Origin: G963664115 sp965216035
Lineage (GTDB): Bacteria; Acidobacteriota; Terriglobia; 20CM-2-55-15
Direction: 5' to 3'
Length of the DNA: 64,000 nucleotides
Assembly: GCA_965216035.1 (NCBI GenBank)
Contig: CBDCFM010000021.1
Span: 1,302,001 to 1,366,000, forward strand
Shown: one piece after another, positions 7,848 to 16,530 of the stretch
How the letters are laid out: each line of letters begins with the position of its first letter
Position numbering within the stretch: position 1 is the first letter of the stretch
Notes under the pieces: generated by a model
What the model was told of the DNA's origin: nothing
The model's database searches: none
The model's input: the letters and a program-made list of their open reading frames with translations, nothing else
Translations under genes and position numbers: made by a program

Positions 7848-9025
7848 TGTTGCTCAGGCGAAGGTTTTCGTGCCGTGACACCGCGCGCGTAGTCGCGGGC
7901 CCACAGGTCGGCAGCGAGCACACGTGCCACCGTATCGGCTGGGCCAGGTTCGTGGGCATCGAGGACCCTCTCGACGACTTCAGTCACTTCGCTGAACGCG
8001 ATGCGACGTTCGAGAAAAGCTTCGACGGCGATCTCGTCCGCAGCATTGAGGACCGCAGGAGAGGTACCCCCGAGCTCGATGGCTTTATACGCCATCGAGA
8101 GCGCCGGAAACTTCGTTGGGTCCGGTTCTTGAAATTCGAGTGGGGGCATCGCGGCCCAGTCCAGTGATTGAACAGGTGACACCTTCCGGTCTGGATACGT
8201 CAGTGCGTATTGGATCGGCCCCCGCATATCCGGGGCGCCTAACTGAGCCACGATCGATCCATCGACGAACTCAACCATGGAATGGACGACAGACTGTGGG
8301 TGGATCACGACATCGATCGACGAGGCCTGGATGTCGAAAAGCCATCGGGCTTCAATTATTTCAAAACCCTTGTTCATCAACGTTGCCGAGTCCACCGTAA
8401 TACGAGGTCCCATCTTCCAGGTCGGGTGTTCGAGAGCCTCTTCCGGCGTCACGTTTCCGAACTCGGAGACCGGTCGATTCAAGAACGGCCCACCCGAGGC
8501 TGTCAGGATTAATCGACCCACTTCGTGACTCCGGCCCGCGCGAAGGCACTGATCAATGGCGTTGTGTTCGCTATCGACCGGAAGAATGATTCCTCCGTTT
8601 TCGTCGGCCGTTCTTCGCAACAGCTCGCCAGCAATAACCATCGCTTCTTTGTTGGCAAGCGCCACGCGTTTCCCCGATGCCAGCGCCGCGAATGTCGGTT
8701 CCAATCCTGCTGCGCCGACTGCCGCAGAAACGACGACATCGACGTCAGCGGCCCCAGCCAGTGCGCGCAGCCCTGCCGCACCGTCCAGCACCTGAGGCAC
8801 CTCGACTCCAAGTGCTGCACACTCCATACGAAAGGGTCGCACCTGCGAGAGGTCTGCGACAGCCACGGTGTGGGGTCGATACCGGGCGACCTGTTGGGCC
8901 AGAGTCGCCACGGACCGGTTTGCAGCCAGGCCGACGACGTTGAGTTCGCCGTCCAGATAGTCGACGACCTTCAGAGTGTTTCGGCCGACCGAACCTGTCG
9001 ACCCGATAATGGCGATTCGCTTCAT
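7844..9025 (-). CDS. dxr: 1-deoxy-D-xylulose 5-phosphate reductoisomerase
   Basis: The 393-residue enzyme starts MKRIAIIGSTGSVGRNTL (NADPH-binding). It then shows LANKEAMVIAGELL, the catalytic acid motif PVDSEHNAIDQ, TASGGPFLN, and HPTWKMGPRITVDSATLMNKGFE. It converts DXP to MEP, the committed step of the non-mevalonate isoprenoid pathway. The ATG at 9025 overlaps the cdsA stop (TGATG), so the two are coupled. The stop codon lies in the tip of a repeat element, so the last residues may have been altered when it inserted. Confidence 0.96.
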   Translation of the reverse strand: MKRIAIIGSTGSVGRNTLKVVDYLDGELNVVGLAANRSVATLAQQVARYRPHTVAVADLSQVRPFRMECAALGVEVPQVLDGAAGLRALAGAADVDVVVSAAVGAAGLEPTFAALASGKRVALANKEAMVIAGELLRRTADENGGIILPVDSEHNAIDQCLRAGRSHEVGRLILTASGGPFLNRPVSEFGNVTPEEALEHPTWKMGPRITVDSATLMNKGFEIIEARWLFDIQASSIDVVIHPQSVVHSMVEFVDGSIVAQLGAPDMRGPIQYALTYPDRKVSPVQSLDWAAMPPLEFQEPDPTKFPALSMAYKAIELGGTSPAVLNAADEIAVEAFLERRIAFSEVTEVVERVLDAHEPGPADTVARVLAADLWARDYARGVTARKPSPEQH

Positions 9026-9786
9026 CAGACAAGCAGCAGCAAATAGAATACAGGTGCAGCGAACAGCAGGCTGTCCACGCGATCCAGAATGCCCCCGTGC
9101 CCTGGTAAACGATTTGAAGAATCCTTGACACCCACACGGCGTTTGAGCGCGGACTCCCACAGATCACCCGCCTGCCCGACCAGCGCAGTGATCAATGACA
9201 TGACAGCCAGCCAGACGTAGGTTGTGTCCGGTAATGTTCCGCCGAGCCCGACCCCTGCAACCATACTGGCAACCACCCCAGCAACGGCCCCTTCGATCGT
9301 CTTGCCCGGGCTGATCTGAGGCGCCATAAGATGGTGTCCCCACGCGCGTCCGACGTAGTAGGCGGCAGAATCTCCGGCCCAGATTATTCCCAGGACCACA
9401 AAAACTGCAAAGCGGGGCAAGAGAATAAGAAATCCCAGGAGCAGGCTGGTGTAGAACAACCCTGTAAGGCCGTTTGCCAGCCGCCTCAGTGCTGCTCGGG
9501 GCGTATGCGAACCGACTGCCGTCGTCATCAAGAGGAACGCACCCAACAGGAAAACCCCGAGCGTCCACACGGGAGAACCAAGAAAAGAGAGCGTGAGGCC
9601 GGCTCCAACGGGAAGAAACCAGTATCCCGGGCGGATCAACCCTCGCGATGCGCCCAGATCCATGAACTCATCCAGCGCAAAGGCACCCACCAGTGCGACG
9701 AGTGACGCGAAGACCCAGTCTGATCCCCAGTAGGTCACACCGAGCACCACAGGGAGGCCGGCCGCAGCGGTCAGCACACGCTTCAT
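9025..9786 (-). CDS. cdsA: phosphatidate cytidylyltransferase
   Basis: The 253-residue protein has several hydrophobic helices. The family signature near the C-terminus reads SALKRRVGVKDSSNRLPGHGGILDRVDSLLFAAP, containing the KD.....PGHGG..DR.DS residues that bind metal. It makes CDP-diacylglycerol from phosphatidic acid and CTP in the inner membrane. It sits between uppS and dxr with overlaps on both sides, a standard bacterial order. Length is normal. Confidence 0.94.
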   Translation of the reverse strand: MKRVLTAAAGLPVVLGVTYWGSDWVFASLVALVGAFALDEFMDLGASRGLIRPGYWFLPVGAGLTLSFLGSPVWTLGVFLLGAFLLMTTAVGSHTPRAALRRLANGLTGLFYTSLLLGFLILLPRFAVFVVLGIIWAGDSAAYYVGRAWGHHLMAPQISPGKTIEGAVAGVVASMVAGVGLGGTLPDTTYVWLAVMSLITALVGQAGDLWESALKRRVGVKDSSNRLPGHGGILDRVDSLLFAAPVFYLLLLV

Positions 9787-10562
9787 CGTGAGATGGGAAT
9801 ACGTATGTCATCGGTGCGCGCCGCCAATCCCCCATAACGGCGTTCGCGTTTCTGAAACGCAATAACCGACTCGTACAGGTGCTGCCGGCGGAAATCCGGC
9901 CAGAGCGTATCCGTCACCCAAATCTCCGAATAGGCGATCTGCCACAGAAGGAAATTGCTGATACGAAGTTCGCCACTGGTCCGAATCAGCAGGTCCGGGT
10001 CGGGCAGGTCAACTGTGTAGAGTCTGCGGACCAGTTCCTCCTCTTTGATGCCCTCGAGCAAATTCGGATTCTGCTTGGCCTCCGACAATATCGAATTTAT
10101 GGCGTGAATTATTTCTGCGCGCCCGCTGTAGTTAAGGGCAACGCTAAATCGAAGTCCTGTATTCGATCGCGTTCGGTCGATGGCCACGTCCAACTCTCGC
10201 TTAATGGTCGGACCCAATTGGGCGGTGTCGCCCAGCGTATTGAACCGAATGTTGTTACGATCGATGTTGTCGAGCTCCTTGCCGAGATATTCCCGCATCA
10301 GGCCCATAAGGGTTTCGACTTCCCTTCGCGGACGTTTCCAGTTTTCTGTGGAGAACGCGTACAGCGTGAGTGCTCCGATTCCAAGTTCCGCCGAGGCTTC
10401 GAGAACATCTCGCACGGACTCGATACCGGCGTGATGACCCGCCACACGGGGGAGGCTGCGCAGCCTCGCCCAACGTCCGTTCCCGTCCATGATTATGGCG
10501 ATGTGAACAGGCAACGCCTTGGGATCGATCAGGCGGGTCAGATCTTGCCCGACATTAGACAT
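9783..10562 (-). CDS. uppS: isoprenyl transferase (undecaprenyl diphosphate synthase type)
   Basis: The protein has the cis-prenyltransferase signature IAIIMDGNGRWA, with the catalytic Asp near residue 25. It continues VAGHHAGIESVRDVLEAS and ALTLYAFSTENWKRP, and ends with DLLIRTSGELRISNFLLWQIAYSEIWVTDTLWPDF. It condenses isopentenyl units on FPP to give the C55 lipid carrier for cell wall and polysaccharide synthesis, such as the cluster at 45-64 kb. It overlaps cdsA by 4 bases (ATGA) and lies about 97 bases after truA. Confidence 0.95.
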   Translation of the reverse strand: MSNVGQDLTRLIDPKALPVHIAIIMDGNGRWARLRSLPRVAGHHAGIESVRDVLEASAELGIGALTLYAFSTENWKRPRREVETLMGLMREYLGKELDNIDRNNIRFNTLGDTAQLGPTIKRELDVAIDRTRSNTGLRFSVALNYSGRAEIIHAINSILSEAKQNPNLLEGIKEEELVRRLYTVDLPDPDLLIRTSGELRISNFLLWQIAYSEIWVTDTLWPDFRRQHLYESVIAFQKRERRYGGLAARTDDIRIPISR

Positions 10563-10659
10563 AACAACGGCTATGTTACCACTTCAACCGGGCACGGCCG
10601 GAACGGAGGGGTCCGGGCTGGGAGACGGCCTTCATCATAAGGATGACAGTCCGAGCGGG

Positions 10660-11394
10660 TCAATACTCGACAGACACCAAATGAAGGCCTTTGGCGGGGG
10701 CAGAGGGGCCCGAGAGTTGCCTGTCTCTGGCCTCGAAAATTCCAGGGATTTCTTCTGGAGTCATTTTTTCCCGCCCGACTTCGACCAGCGTGCCCACAAT
10801 CGTTCGGACCATGTATTGCAAAAACCCGCTGGCGCGAATCCGGAAAACCCATTCTTCCTCGCTCCGCTCCCACTGTGCTGCGTACACTTCACGGGTGTGA
10901 CTCTTCGTGGATGTCGATGCAGCGGAAAAGGACGTGAAGTCGTGCTGCCCCGGAAAATGCGCGGTGGCGCGATCGACTTTGTCCGCATCGAGACTCTGCC
11001 AGATGGAATGCACATACCTGAAGTGGAACGGGGACACTACCGGCGATCGCCACAGGTGATACTCGTACGTCTTGGCACGCGCTGATTCCCGCGCATGAAA
11101 CTCGAGAGGTACCTCTTCTATGGACATGACTCGGATGTCGGGCTGTAACAACGCGTTCACACTGCGATGCAGGGCGTCGGTGTCGATCGCCTTTTCAGTT
11201 TGAAAGTGCGCGACCTGCCCATGGGCATGAACTCCGGCATCAGTGCGTCCTGAGCCGTGAGTTGTAATTTCATGATCCAGAATGCACGCGATCACACGCT
11301 CCAACTCGCCTTGAATCGTCGGGACGCCAGGTTGGATCTGCCATCCATGAAACGAGGTGCCGTCGTAGGCTAGGGTTAACTTGAGATTGCGCAT
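10660..11394 (-). CDS. truA: tRNA pseudouridine(38-40) synthase
   Basis: The 244-residue protein begins MRNLKLTLAYDGTSFHGWQIQPG. It carries the catalytic Asp in THGSGRTDAGVHAHGQVAHF, and later has REVYAAQW and ASGFLQYMVRTIVGTLVEVG. It isomerises uridines 38-40 in the tRNA anticodon arm. I chose the ATG at 11394 because it is the conserved family start, though the frame is open further upstream. It appears to be the first gene of the truA-uppS-cdsA-dxr-rseP-fur operon. Confidence 0.94.
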   Translation of the reverse strand: MRNLKLTLAYDGTSFHGWQIQPGVPTIQGELERVIACILDHEITTHGSGRTDAGVHAHGQVAHFQTEKAIDTDALHRSVNALLQPDIRVMSIEEVPLEFHARESARAKTYEYHLWRSPVVSPFHFRYVHSIWQSLDADKVDRATAHFPGQHDFTSFSAASTSTKSHTREVYAAQWERSEEEWVFRIRASGFLQYMVRTIVGTLVEVGREKMTPEEIPGIFEARDRQLSGPSAPAKGLHLVSVEY

Positions 11395-11590
11395 GGGAAA
11401 GAGGCGACGCACTATACTATAGTCGACCTGACCGCCCGGGGCGTCATCTACTTGTGGCGGACTTATAGTGGGGACTGCTCGCGTCGATGTTTGAAAGCCG
11501 TCCACCCGCACCGTAGATCGGTACCGGCCCTACAATGCCTGCTACAATATGTTGCTCTGACCCCCAGCAGGCCGTCTTCGCTATACTGCG

Positions 11591-12430
11591 ATGGTGGATT
11601 GGGCCATCGCACTTTTGTTGGGACTCTGTGTAGGGAGCTTCCTCAACGTTTGCATCGCACGCATTCCATTGGGCGTTTCCGTGGTCAGCCCACGTTCCCT
11701 CTGCCCAAGGTGCGAAACTCCGATTGCCGCATACGACAATATCCCTTTGATCAGCTACGTCTTCCTCGGTGGGCGGTGCCGGAAGTGTCGGACTTCAATC
11801 TCTCTCCGATACCCTGGGGTGGAAGGCTTGACGGGGTTCATCAGTGTGTTGCTTGCCCATCAATACGGCCTGAGTGTTTCCTGGGCCATCTATCTTGTAT
11901 TTTCGGCTTCAATGATCGTCTTGGTATTGATCGACCTCGACCACCGTATTCTTCCTGATGTCATTACTCTGAATGGAATCTGGATTGGGATACTGGCCAC
12001 CCTCTACCTGGCGTCTCCAAGCCCGTTTGCCCAACGGCTGTACGCCCTCGCCGGTATTGTGGTCACCAACCCATACGTCCTCGCCCTGACGGCCAGCTTG
12101 GCAGGCTTGGGGTTTGGTGGAGGATTGCTCTGGTGTGTCAGAGAGGCGTTCTACCGGTTGCGTCGTATAGAAGGCATGGGTCTCGGCGACGTCAAGATGA
12201 TGACGATGGTCGGCGCATTCCTCGGCTTACCTCTTACCTTGCTGACCATTCTGTTGGGGTCGATCCTCGGTTCCATCATAGGACTTGCTGTCATTCGCGT
12301 TTTTGGAAAAGGCCGTCACTACGAACTTCCCTTTGGCACGTTCCTCGGGGCCGGTGCCATTGTTGCGGTTCTATATGGCAATGAAATCATTCGCTTGTAC
12401 TTAGAGTATTTCTTTCCGCTGGCGTCCTAG
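11591..12430 (+). CDS. pilD: prepilin peptidase / leader peptidase (A24 family)
   Basis: The 279-residue membrane protein has the N-terminal GLCVGSFLNVCIARIP and a zinc module with two CxxC pairs (CPRCETPI and CRKCRTSI). Two catalytic aspartates lie in the LIDLDHRILPD and GMGLGDVKMM segments. It cleaves and N-methylates type IV prepilins, and two such prepilins follow at 13075-14438. The start ATG has a TATACT hexamer immediately upstream but no strong SD. The TAG stop codon is the outer CTAG tip of repeat copy 2. Confidence 0.93.
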   Translation: MVDWAIALLLGLCVGSFLNVCIARIPLGVSVVSPRSLCPRCETPIAAYDNIPLISYVFLGGRCRKCRTSISLRYPGVEGLTGFISVLLAHQYGLSVSWAIYLVFSASMIVLVLIDLDHRILPDVITLNGIWIGILATLYLASPSPFAQRLYALAGIVVTNPYVLALTASLAGLGFGGGLLWCVREAFYRLRRIEGMGLGDVKMMTMVGAFLGLPLTLLTILLGSILGSIIGLAVIRVFGKGRHYELPFGTFLGAGAIVAVLYGNEIIRLYLEYFFPLAS

Positions 12431-12766
12431 CAGCCCGTGGCAGAAGTCCTGAGGGCCGCGTTACGGCCAAACGGGGCCGGATTCTAGGAGGCGACGACGC
12501 GACAATGCTCTTTCATTGGGAGGAGTCGGCGACAACGAAGACGGCCCCGTTTCGCCGTAACCCTCCGGGCGCAGGGGGGCCACCGACGTATCAAACGGAG
12601 GCCGCGGGCGCCCCACAGGCTTTGTCCGGCATTGTTAAGACGGGTCACGATGACAAGACGGCGCCTGCGGCCTCGGTTTCAAACCTCGGTGGCCGCTCCT
12701 CACTTCGCGCCTGCAACCCGAAGACCCCTGCGCGCGGTCCTCGGGACTTCTGCCACGGGCTGCTAG
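12427..12766 (+). repeat. inverted-repeat element copy 2 (MITE-like), after pilD
   Basis: This 340-bp element has 34-bp terminal inverted repeats (12427-12460 and 12733-12766) that differ at only two positions. Each starts CTAGCAGCCCGTGGCAGAAG at the outer end. Inside, a short frame starting at 12505 (MLFHWEESATTKTAPFRRNP) matches the same position of copies 1 and 3. The element begins with the CTAG that holds the pilD stop codon and ends with a second CTAG. No transposase is encoded. The middle part includes extra GC-rich sequence that copy 3 lacks. Confidence 0.88.
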
Positions 12767-13074
12767 GATCTTATCGTGGCTGGCGATACTTAGTTTGCCT
12801 CCTCTTGTCCCGGCATTGTCGATTCACTCGATGTCAACACCTTCGCTGCCCCAAGGCCTTAGCCTAGACAAGGACTAGATCCTGAAATTGGATACGCACG
12901 TGCAAACTCTTCGATATGGCAGTCCAGGGGACCCCGCGTGATCAAGCGCAGAAACCCGCTGATGTTCACGACATCGATTACGCCGGTATTGCTTCTGCTC
13001 CGACAGGCTTTGGCACTAAGAACTCAAACCGAATAAGCCAAGATTTTCCGGCCGAGTCTTCATGGCGGCTGTAC
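12767..13074 (+). other. gap between repeat copy 2 and the first minor pilin; no gene recognised
   Basis: I see no convincing gene here. A frame open from 12916 runs into the minor pilin gene, but residues before 13075 have no pilin character and the prepilin cleavage motif lies after it. The stretch could be leader sequence, or the remains of a pilin gene damaged when the repeat inserted. Confidence 0.4.
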
Positions 13075-13551
13075 ATGTGCCCTGATCCGACGTGTCCAAT
13101 TTCAGACGTCAGCAGAGTATCGAGCGGCTTCACGTTAACCGAAACGTTGGTCGCGACCGCTATTCTCGTTTCGGGACTCCTGGCGATTGCCAATCTGTTC
13201 ACGTTCTCGATTCGGACGAACAAAATGACGGAACAACAGACTTCGGCCACGCTCCTGGTCTCCAACAAAATGGAACAGTTGAGAGGCGCATCTTTTTCCA
13301 CCCTGACCGCAGGCGGTGGCCTGGACCCGAGCAGCCTGATGCCGAGTTATTGGGATTACGTCTCAATAACTACCAGTGGTGCGATATTGTCTGATACGAC
13401 TACAACGGGTGCACCTTACCTCCGGCTCTGGCAAATCGCTGGGGCGGAGACAAAAGCTGTTTCCGTAGTTGTTTACGCACAGAAGTCCGGAGTCGGTATG
13501 CAGCAGATGGAACGGGCGCGTGCCAGCACGGAGATTACGTCGGGTTTCTAA
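13075..13551 (+). CDS. type IV prepilin-like minor pilin (PilV type)
   Basis: The protein of about 158 residues has a class III prepilin leader. A short N-terminus ends SRVSSG, cleavage is expected before FTLTETLVATAILVSGLLAIANLFTF, and the conserved Glu is at +5. After the hydrophobic helix comes MTEQQTSATLLVSNKMEQLR, which resembles PilV-type minor pilins. It would be processed by the prepilin peptidase upstream and join the tip of a type IV pilus or a pseudopilus. The ATG at 13075 gives a leader of about 20 residues. Its TAA stop overlaps the next gene's ATG. Confidence 0.8.
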   Translation: MCPDPTCPISDVSRVSSGFTLTETLVATAILVSGLLAIANLFTFSIRTNKMTEQQTSATLLVSNKMEQLRGASFSTLTAGGGLDPSSLMPSYWDYVSITTSGAILSDTTTTGAPYLRLWQIAGAETKAVSVVVYAQKSGVGMQQMERARASTEITSGF

Positions 13552-14438
13552 TGCAGCGTGCCCACAAAAAGGAGGGTTCCGGGTTCTCGCTGGTCGAACT
13601 CATGCTGGCAATGTCGATCACGCTTATCGTAGGAATGATCGTCTTTGAGATGTTTCGTCAAAACGAGGGAGTGTTTCGAGACCAGACCTTGGTCATGGAG
13701 ATGCAACAGAGCCCCCGAGCCGTGGCGTCGATGATTGCTGACGAAGTCCGGCTTGCCGGTCAGGGCGTTCCACTGTATAGCGCGGCACAGGACACGTCCA
13801 CCTCTGAGGCGGTCCAGACGTTTCTGGACGGAACCGATGCTGCCAACCTTCGATTCCGTGCCGGAATCCGAAACGCGTCCACTCCAGTCACTACCCCACT
13901 TGCCTATAGCGGGACAACGGCAGTTACGGTTGCTGACGTTACAGGCGTTAATAACATTGTCGGAATGGACCCAAAATATTTTGTATATCTATGGGGACCG
14001 ACAAGCAACACGTGGACCTGGATACGCGGAGAGGTGTCGGGCATCGACCCGGGGACCAATCAGCTCTCTGTAGCCTTGAGCCAGAACAGCGGACGGGGTG
14101 CAACTTTTTCGAGCCCGCCTCGCCTGGTTCTCGAGGAAGGCATATCCTATCGACTCGCCAACGGGTCTGTCCTCAGAGGGACGACAAGCGATTTCAGCAG
14201 CCTTACCTCGCCCGCGTTCACCGAACAGACGATCGGGACCCACTTCACCGATTTGACTTTCTACTACTTTGACGCCTCAGGCGCCAGCGTCTCGCCAACG
14301 ACGCTTGCGCTGCGTTCAACGATTCGCCGGGTTGACCTCACGGTAGGCGCAGAAACTTCCGAGCCCCTCTCTATCGGCAGGGCTGTTCAATACGCGATCA
14401 CGCTGTCGGTCTATCCCCGCAATCTTTCACTTGACTGA
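13551..14438 (+). CDS. prepilin-like minor pilin (PilW type)
   Basis: The 295-residue protein has a basic N-terminus (MQRAHKKEGSG), a prepilin cleavage site before FSLVELMLAMSITLIVGMIVFEMF, and Glu at +5. The body is rich in Ser, Thr and Gly with beta-type sequence, as expected for PilW-type minor pilins. The start overlaps the previous stop (TAATG), so both pilins are made together. No pilX, pilY1 or major pilin gene follows, so this is a short minor-pilin set rather than a full operon. Confidence 0.82.
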   Translation: MQRAHKKEGSGFSLVELMLAMSITLIVGMIVFEMFRQNEGVFRDQTLVMEMQQSPRAVASMIADEVRLAGQGVPLYSAAQDTSTSEAVQTFLDGTDAANLRFRAGIRNASTPVTTPLAYSGTTAVTVADVTGVNNIVGMDPKYFVYLWGPTSNTWTWIRGEVSGIDPGTNQLSVALSQNSGRGATFSSPPRLVLEEGISYRLANGSVLRGTTSDFSSLTSPAFTEQTIGTHFTDLTFYYFDASGASVSPTTLALRSTIRRVDLTVGAETSEPLSIGRAVQYAITLSVYPRNLSLD

Positions 14439-14664
14439 GACTTGCGCGAAGCGCTCCTTTTTGCAGGTGCGCGGGTTGGGGCGTTCACTGGGTACCCTCA
14501 GCAGGCTCACAGGAGCAGGGCAAAGGTGACTATCATCTCTCAACCTCTCTTGACATAGTATCCAGTGTCGCTTTGATGCGCCTGCTCATGCCCGAGCGCA
14601 CACAGGCAGACCAAGCTCCTCAAGCGTGGTGTCGGGGGCCGCTCCTTCAGTTGAAAAGACTCTC

Positions 14665-15393
14665 CTACGATCCACTCCGCTTCGTGCCCCAATGCAACGC
14701 CGCAATACCGCCGCTGAGGTTGCGATACTGGACCCGCTCAAAACCGGTCAACGTGATCATTCGCACGAGTTCTGTCTGGGATGGAAAGCGGCCGACAGAG
14801 TTGGGTAAGTACTTGTACGGCCCATCGGTGCCCGATATCCAGGAACCGAGGCGAGGCAGGATGTGGTTGAAGTAGAACCCGAATACTGATCGAAATACCG
14901 GCAATACAGGTCTCGAGAATTCGAGAACAACGAGGCTTCCGCCAGGTTCAAGGACACGAAACATTTCCATCAGTCCCTGCACCATGTTCTCCACATTACG
15001 TAGACCAAATGCCACGGTCACAAAGCGGAAGGTTTGATCGCGAAACGGAAGAGCCAGAGCATCCGCATCGGTCAGCTTGGTTTTCGACCTGCCCGGACCC
15101 ATTCCAAGTTTTTCCTGTGCGTGGAGCAGCATGGGATGACAGAAGTCCGCCCCGACCACCTGGAGGCCAAGCTGTCGCTGGAGTTCAAACATCAGGTCGC
15201 CGGTACCTGTACAGAGGTCCAGGCAAAGATCGCCCGGGGACGTTCCCATTGAGCGTATAAGCCGGACCGTGCTGCGCCTCCAGTAACGGTCGACGCGGAA
15301 CGAAAGCAAGCGGTTCAGCAAATCGTACCGACCGGCGATCGCGGCAAACATTCTCTGGACATCGGGCCCGACTGGTGCCCGGTATTCGTTCAT
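14665..15393 (-). CDS. ubiE: menaquinone/ubiquinone biosynthesis C-methyltransferase
   Basis: The 242-residue protein has an N-terminal VQRMFAAIAGRYDLLNRLLSFRVD. The SAM-binding motif is CLDLCTGTGDLMFEL. Family signatures ALALPFRDQTFRFVTVAFGLRNV and FRVLEPGGSLVVLEFSRP follow, then YKYLPNSVGRFP near the end. It methylates demethylmenaquinone or the ubiquinone precursor; which quinone is made cannot be told here. It overlaps the end of aroB by 4 bases, an unusual but coupled pair. The upstream gap 14439-14664 holds nothing I recognise. Confidence 0.92.
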   Translation of the reverse strand: MNEYRAPVGPDVQRMFAAIAGRYDLLNRLLSFRVDRYWRRSTVRLIRSMGTSPGDLCLDLCTGTGDLMFELQRQLGLQVVGADFCHPMLLHAQEKLGMGPGRSKTKLTDADALALPFRDQTFRFVTVAFGLRNVENMVQGLMEMFRVLEPGGSLVVLEFSRPVLPVFRSVFGFYFNHILPRLGSWISGTDGPYKYLPNSVGRFPSQTELVRMITLTGFERVQYRNLSGGIAALHWGTKRSGS

Positions 15394-16454
15394 TGGGACA
15401 GTCCCCGGAGAACACTTCCGACAAGCTTCAGCGGGATGCCAGCCTCAATTTCGACCTGACCGACCCGGCGCGGCAGGACGAAATGAATATTCCCGTCACG
15501 AATTTTCTTGTCATGCTGCATCGACTTCATCATTGTCTTCACCGACAGCCCGGCGATTGAAGGCAAGGCTCCGATGGACCGGACAGCGTTATCGATCCTG
15601 CATGCTTCTTTCCCTTCGATTCGTCCCAACTGTGCTGCAATCTGTGTCGCCCCGATCATTCCGTGCGCAACAGCTTCGCCGTGCATGATTCCGCGGTATG
15701 AGGACGCGGCTTCGATCGCATGTCCCAGCGTGTGGCCAAAGTTCAAGATTCGGCGTAACCCGCCTTCTTTCTCATCCATCTTTACGACATCGGTCTTGAT
15801 TCGCAGGCACCGGTAAACCAGATCCTCGAGAGCCGTCGGCTCTTTACGAAAAATGTCCTGAAGGCGCCGTTCGAAGTGAACAAAAAGGTTCCGGTCACGA
15901 ATGACACCATACTTGAGAGCTTCCCAGAGTCCACTCCGATACTCCCGCCGCGGCAGAGAAACAAGCAGCCCTGGGTCGGCGAGGACCATTCGCGGCTGAT
16001 GAAAAGTTCCAATCAGGTTCTTACCTGCCGCATGGTTGATGCCCGTCTTCCCTCCCACGCTGGAATCAACCTGGGCCAGCAGGGTCGTTGGCACCTGAAC
16101 CACGGCGATTCCTCTCAAGTAGACGGAAGCCGCAAACCCTGCCACGTCACCCACGACTCCACCGCCAAGCGCGATCACCGTCGACTGCCGTGTCAATCCC
16201 AATTCGAGCATGGCATCGATCAGGCGGCTTACCGTTCGGAGTGTTTTGGCGCGTTCCCCATCAGAAATTGTCACCACTGGGATTCGACCTAGAGGGCGAC
16301 TCCCGACATGCCTGAGCACCTTCTCCTGGGATACAAGCATAAATGGTGGCCCGAGGCCGGCGTCCGCGAGATGGGTGATAATTTCTGCGTACGCACCTGT
16401 GCCCACGAGAATGTCGGACTGTGCCCCGCCGAGCTTCAAACGAATTTTCTTCAT
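15390..16454 (-). CDS. aroB: 3-dehydroquinate synthase
   Basis: The 354-residue enzyme has GGGVVGDVAGFAASVYLRGI, VPTTLLAQVDSSVGGKTGINHAAGKNLIG and KYGVIRD. The metal-binding stretch ILNFGHTLGHAIE with HGEAVAHGM is also present. It closes DAHP to 3-dehydroquinate in the shikimate pathway using NAD and zinc. I chose ATG 16454 (MKKIRLKLGG); an upstream in-frame Met would read through a hairpin. A GC-rich stem-loop lies just before this start. Confidence 0.95.
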   Translation of the reverse strand: MKKIRLKLGGAQSDILVGTGAYAEIITHLADAGLGPPFMLVSQEKVLRHVGSRPLGRIPVVTISDGERAKTLRTVSRLIDAMLELGLTRQSTVIALGGGVVGDVAGFAASVYLRGIAVVQVPTTLLAQVDSSVGGKTGINHAAGKNLIGTFHQPRMVLADPGLLVSLPRREYRSGLWEALKYGVIRDRNLFVHFERRLQDIFRKEPTALEDLVYRCLRIKTDVVKMDEKEGGLRRILNFGHTLGHAIEAASSYRGIMHGEAVAHGMIGATQIAAQLGRIEGKEACRIDNAVRSIGALPSIAGLSVKTMMKSMQHDKKIRDGNIHFVLPRRVGQVEIEAGIPLKLVGSVLRGLSQ

Positions 16455-16467
16455 CACACAAACGAAA

Positions 16468-16490
16468 CGGGCGGCCTCAAGGGCCGCCCG
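16468..16490 (-). terminator. stem-loop between ctp and aroB, likely terminator
   Basis: A perfect 9-bp stem (CGGGCGGCC with its complement) closes a loop of about five bases. On the minus strand it is followed by TTTCGTTTGTG. It fits an intrinsic terminator or attenuator after the ctp gene. It lies 13 bases before the aroB start, so it could instead be part of the aroB leader. Confidence 0.55.
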
Positions 16491-16530
16491 CATAGAAACA
16501 ATATTACCTTCGCCGTTCGGAACTGATCGA

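Noticed and set aside
7480..7959. 159-codon minus-strand frame in the dxr-rseP gap
   Set aside because: It spans the inverted-repeat element and runs into the end of dxr; residues are Arg/Ser-rich and unlike a protein family, so I treat it as an open frame in a repeat.
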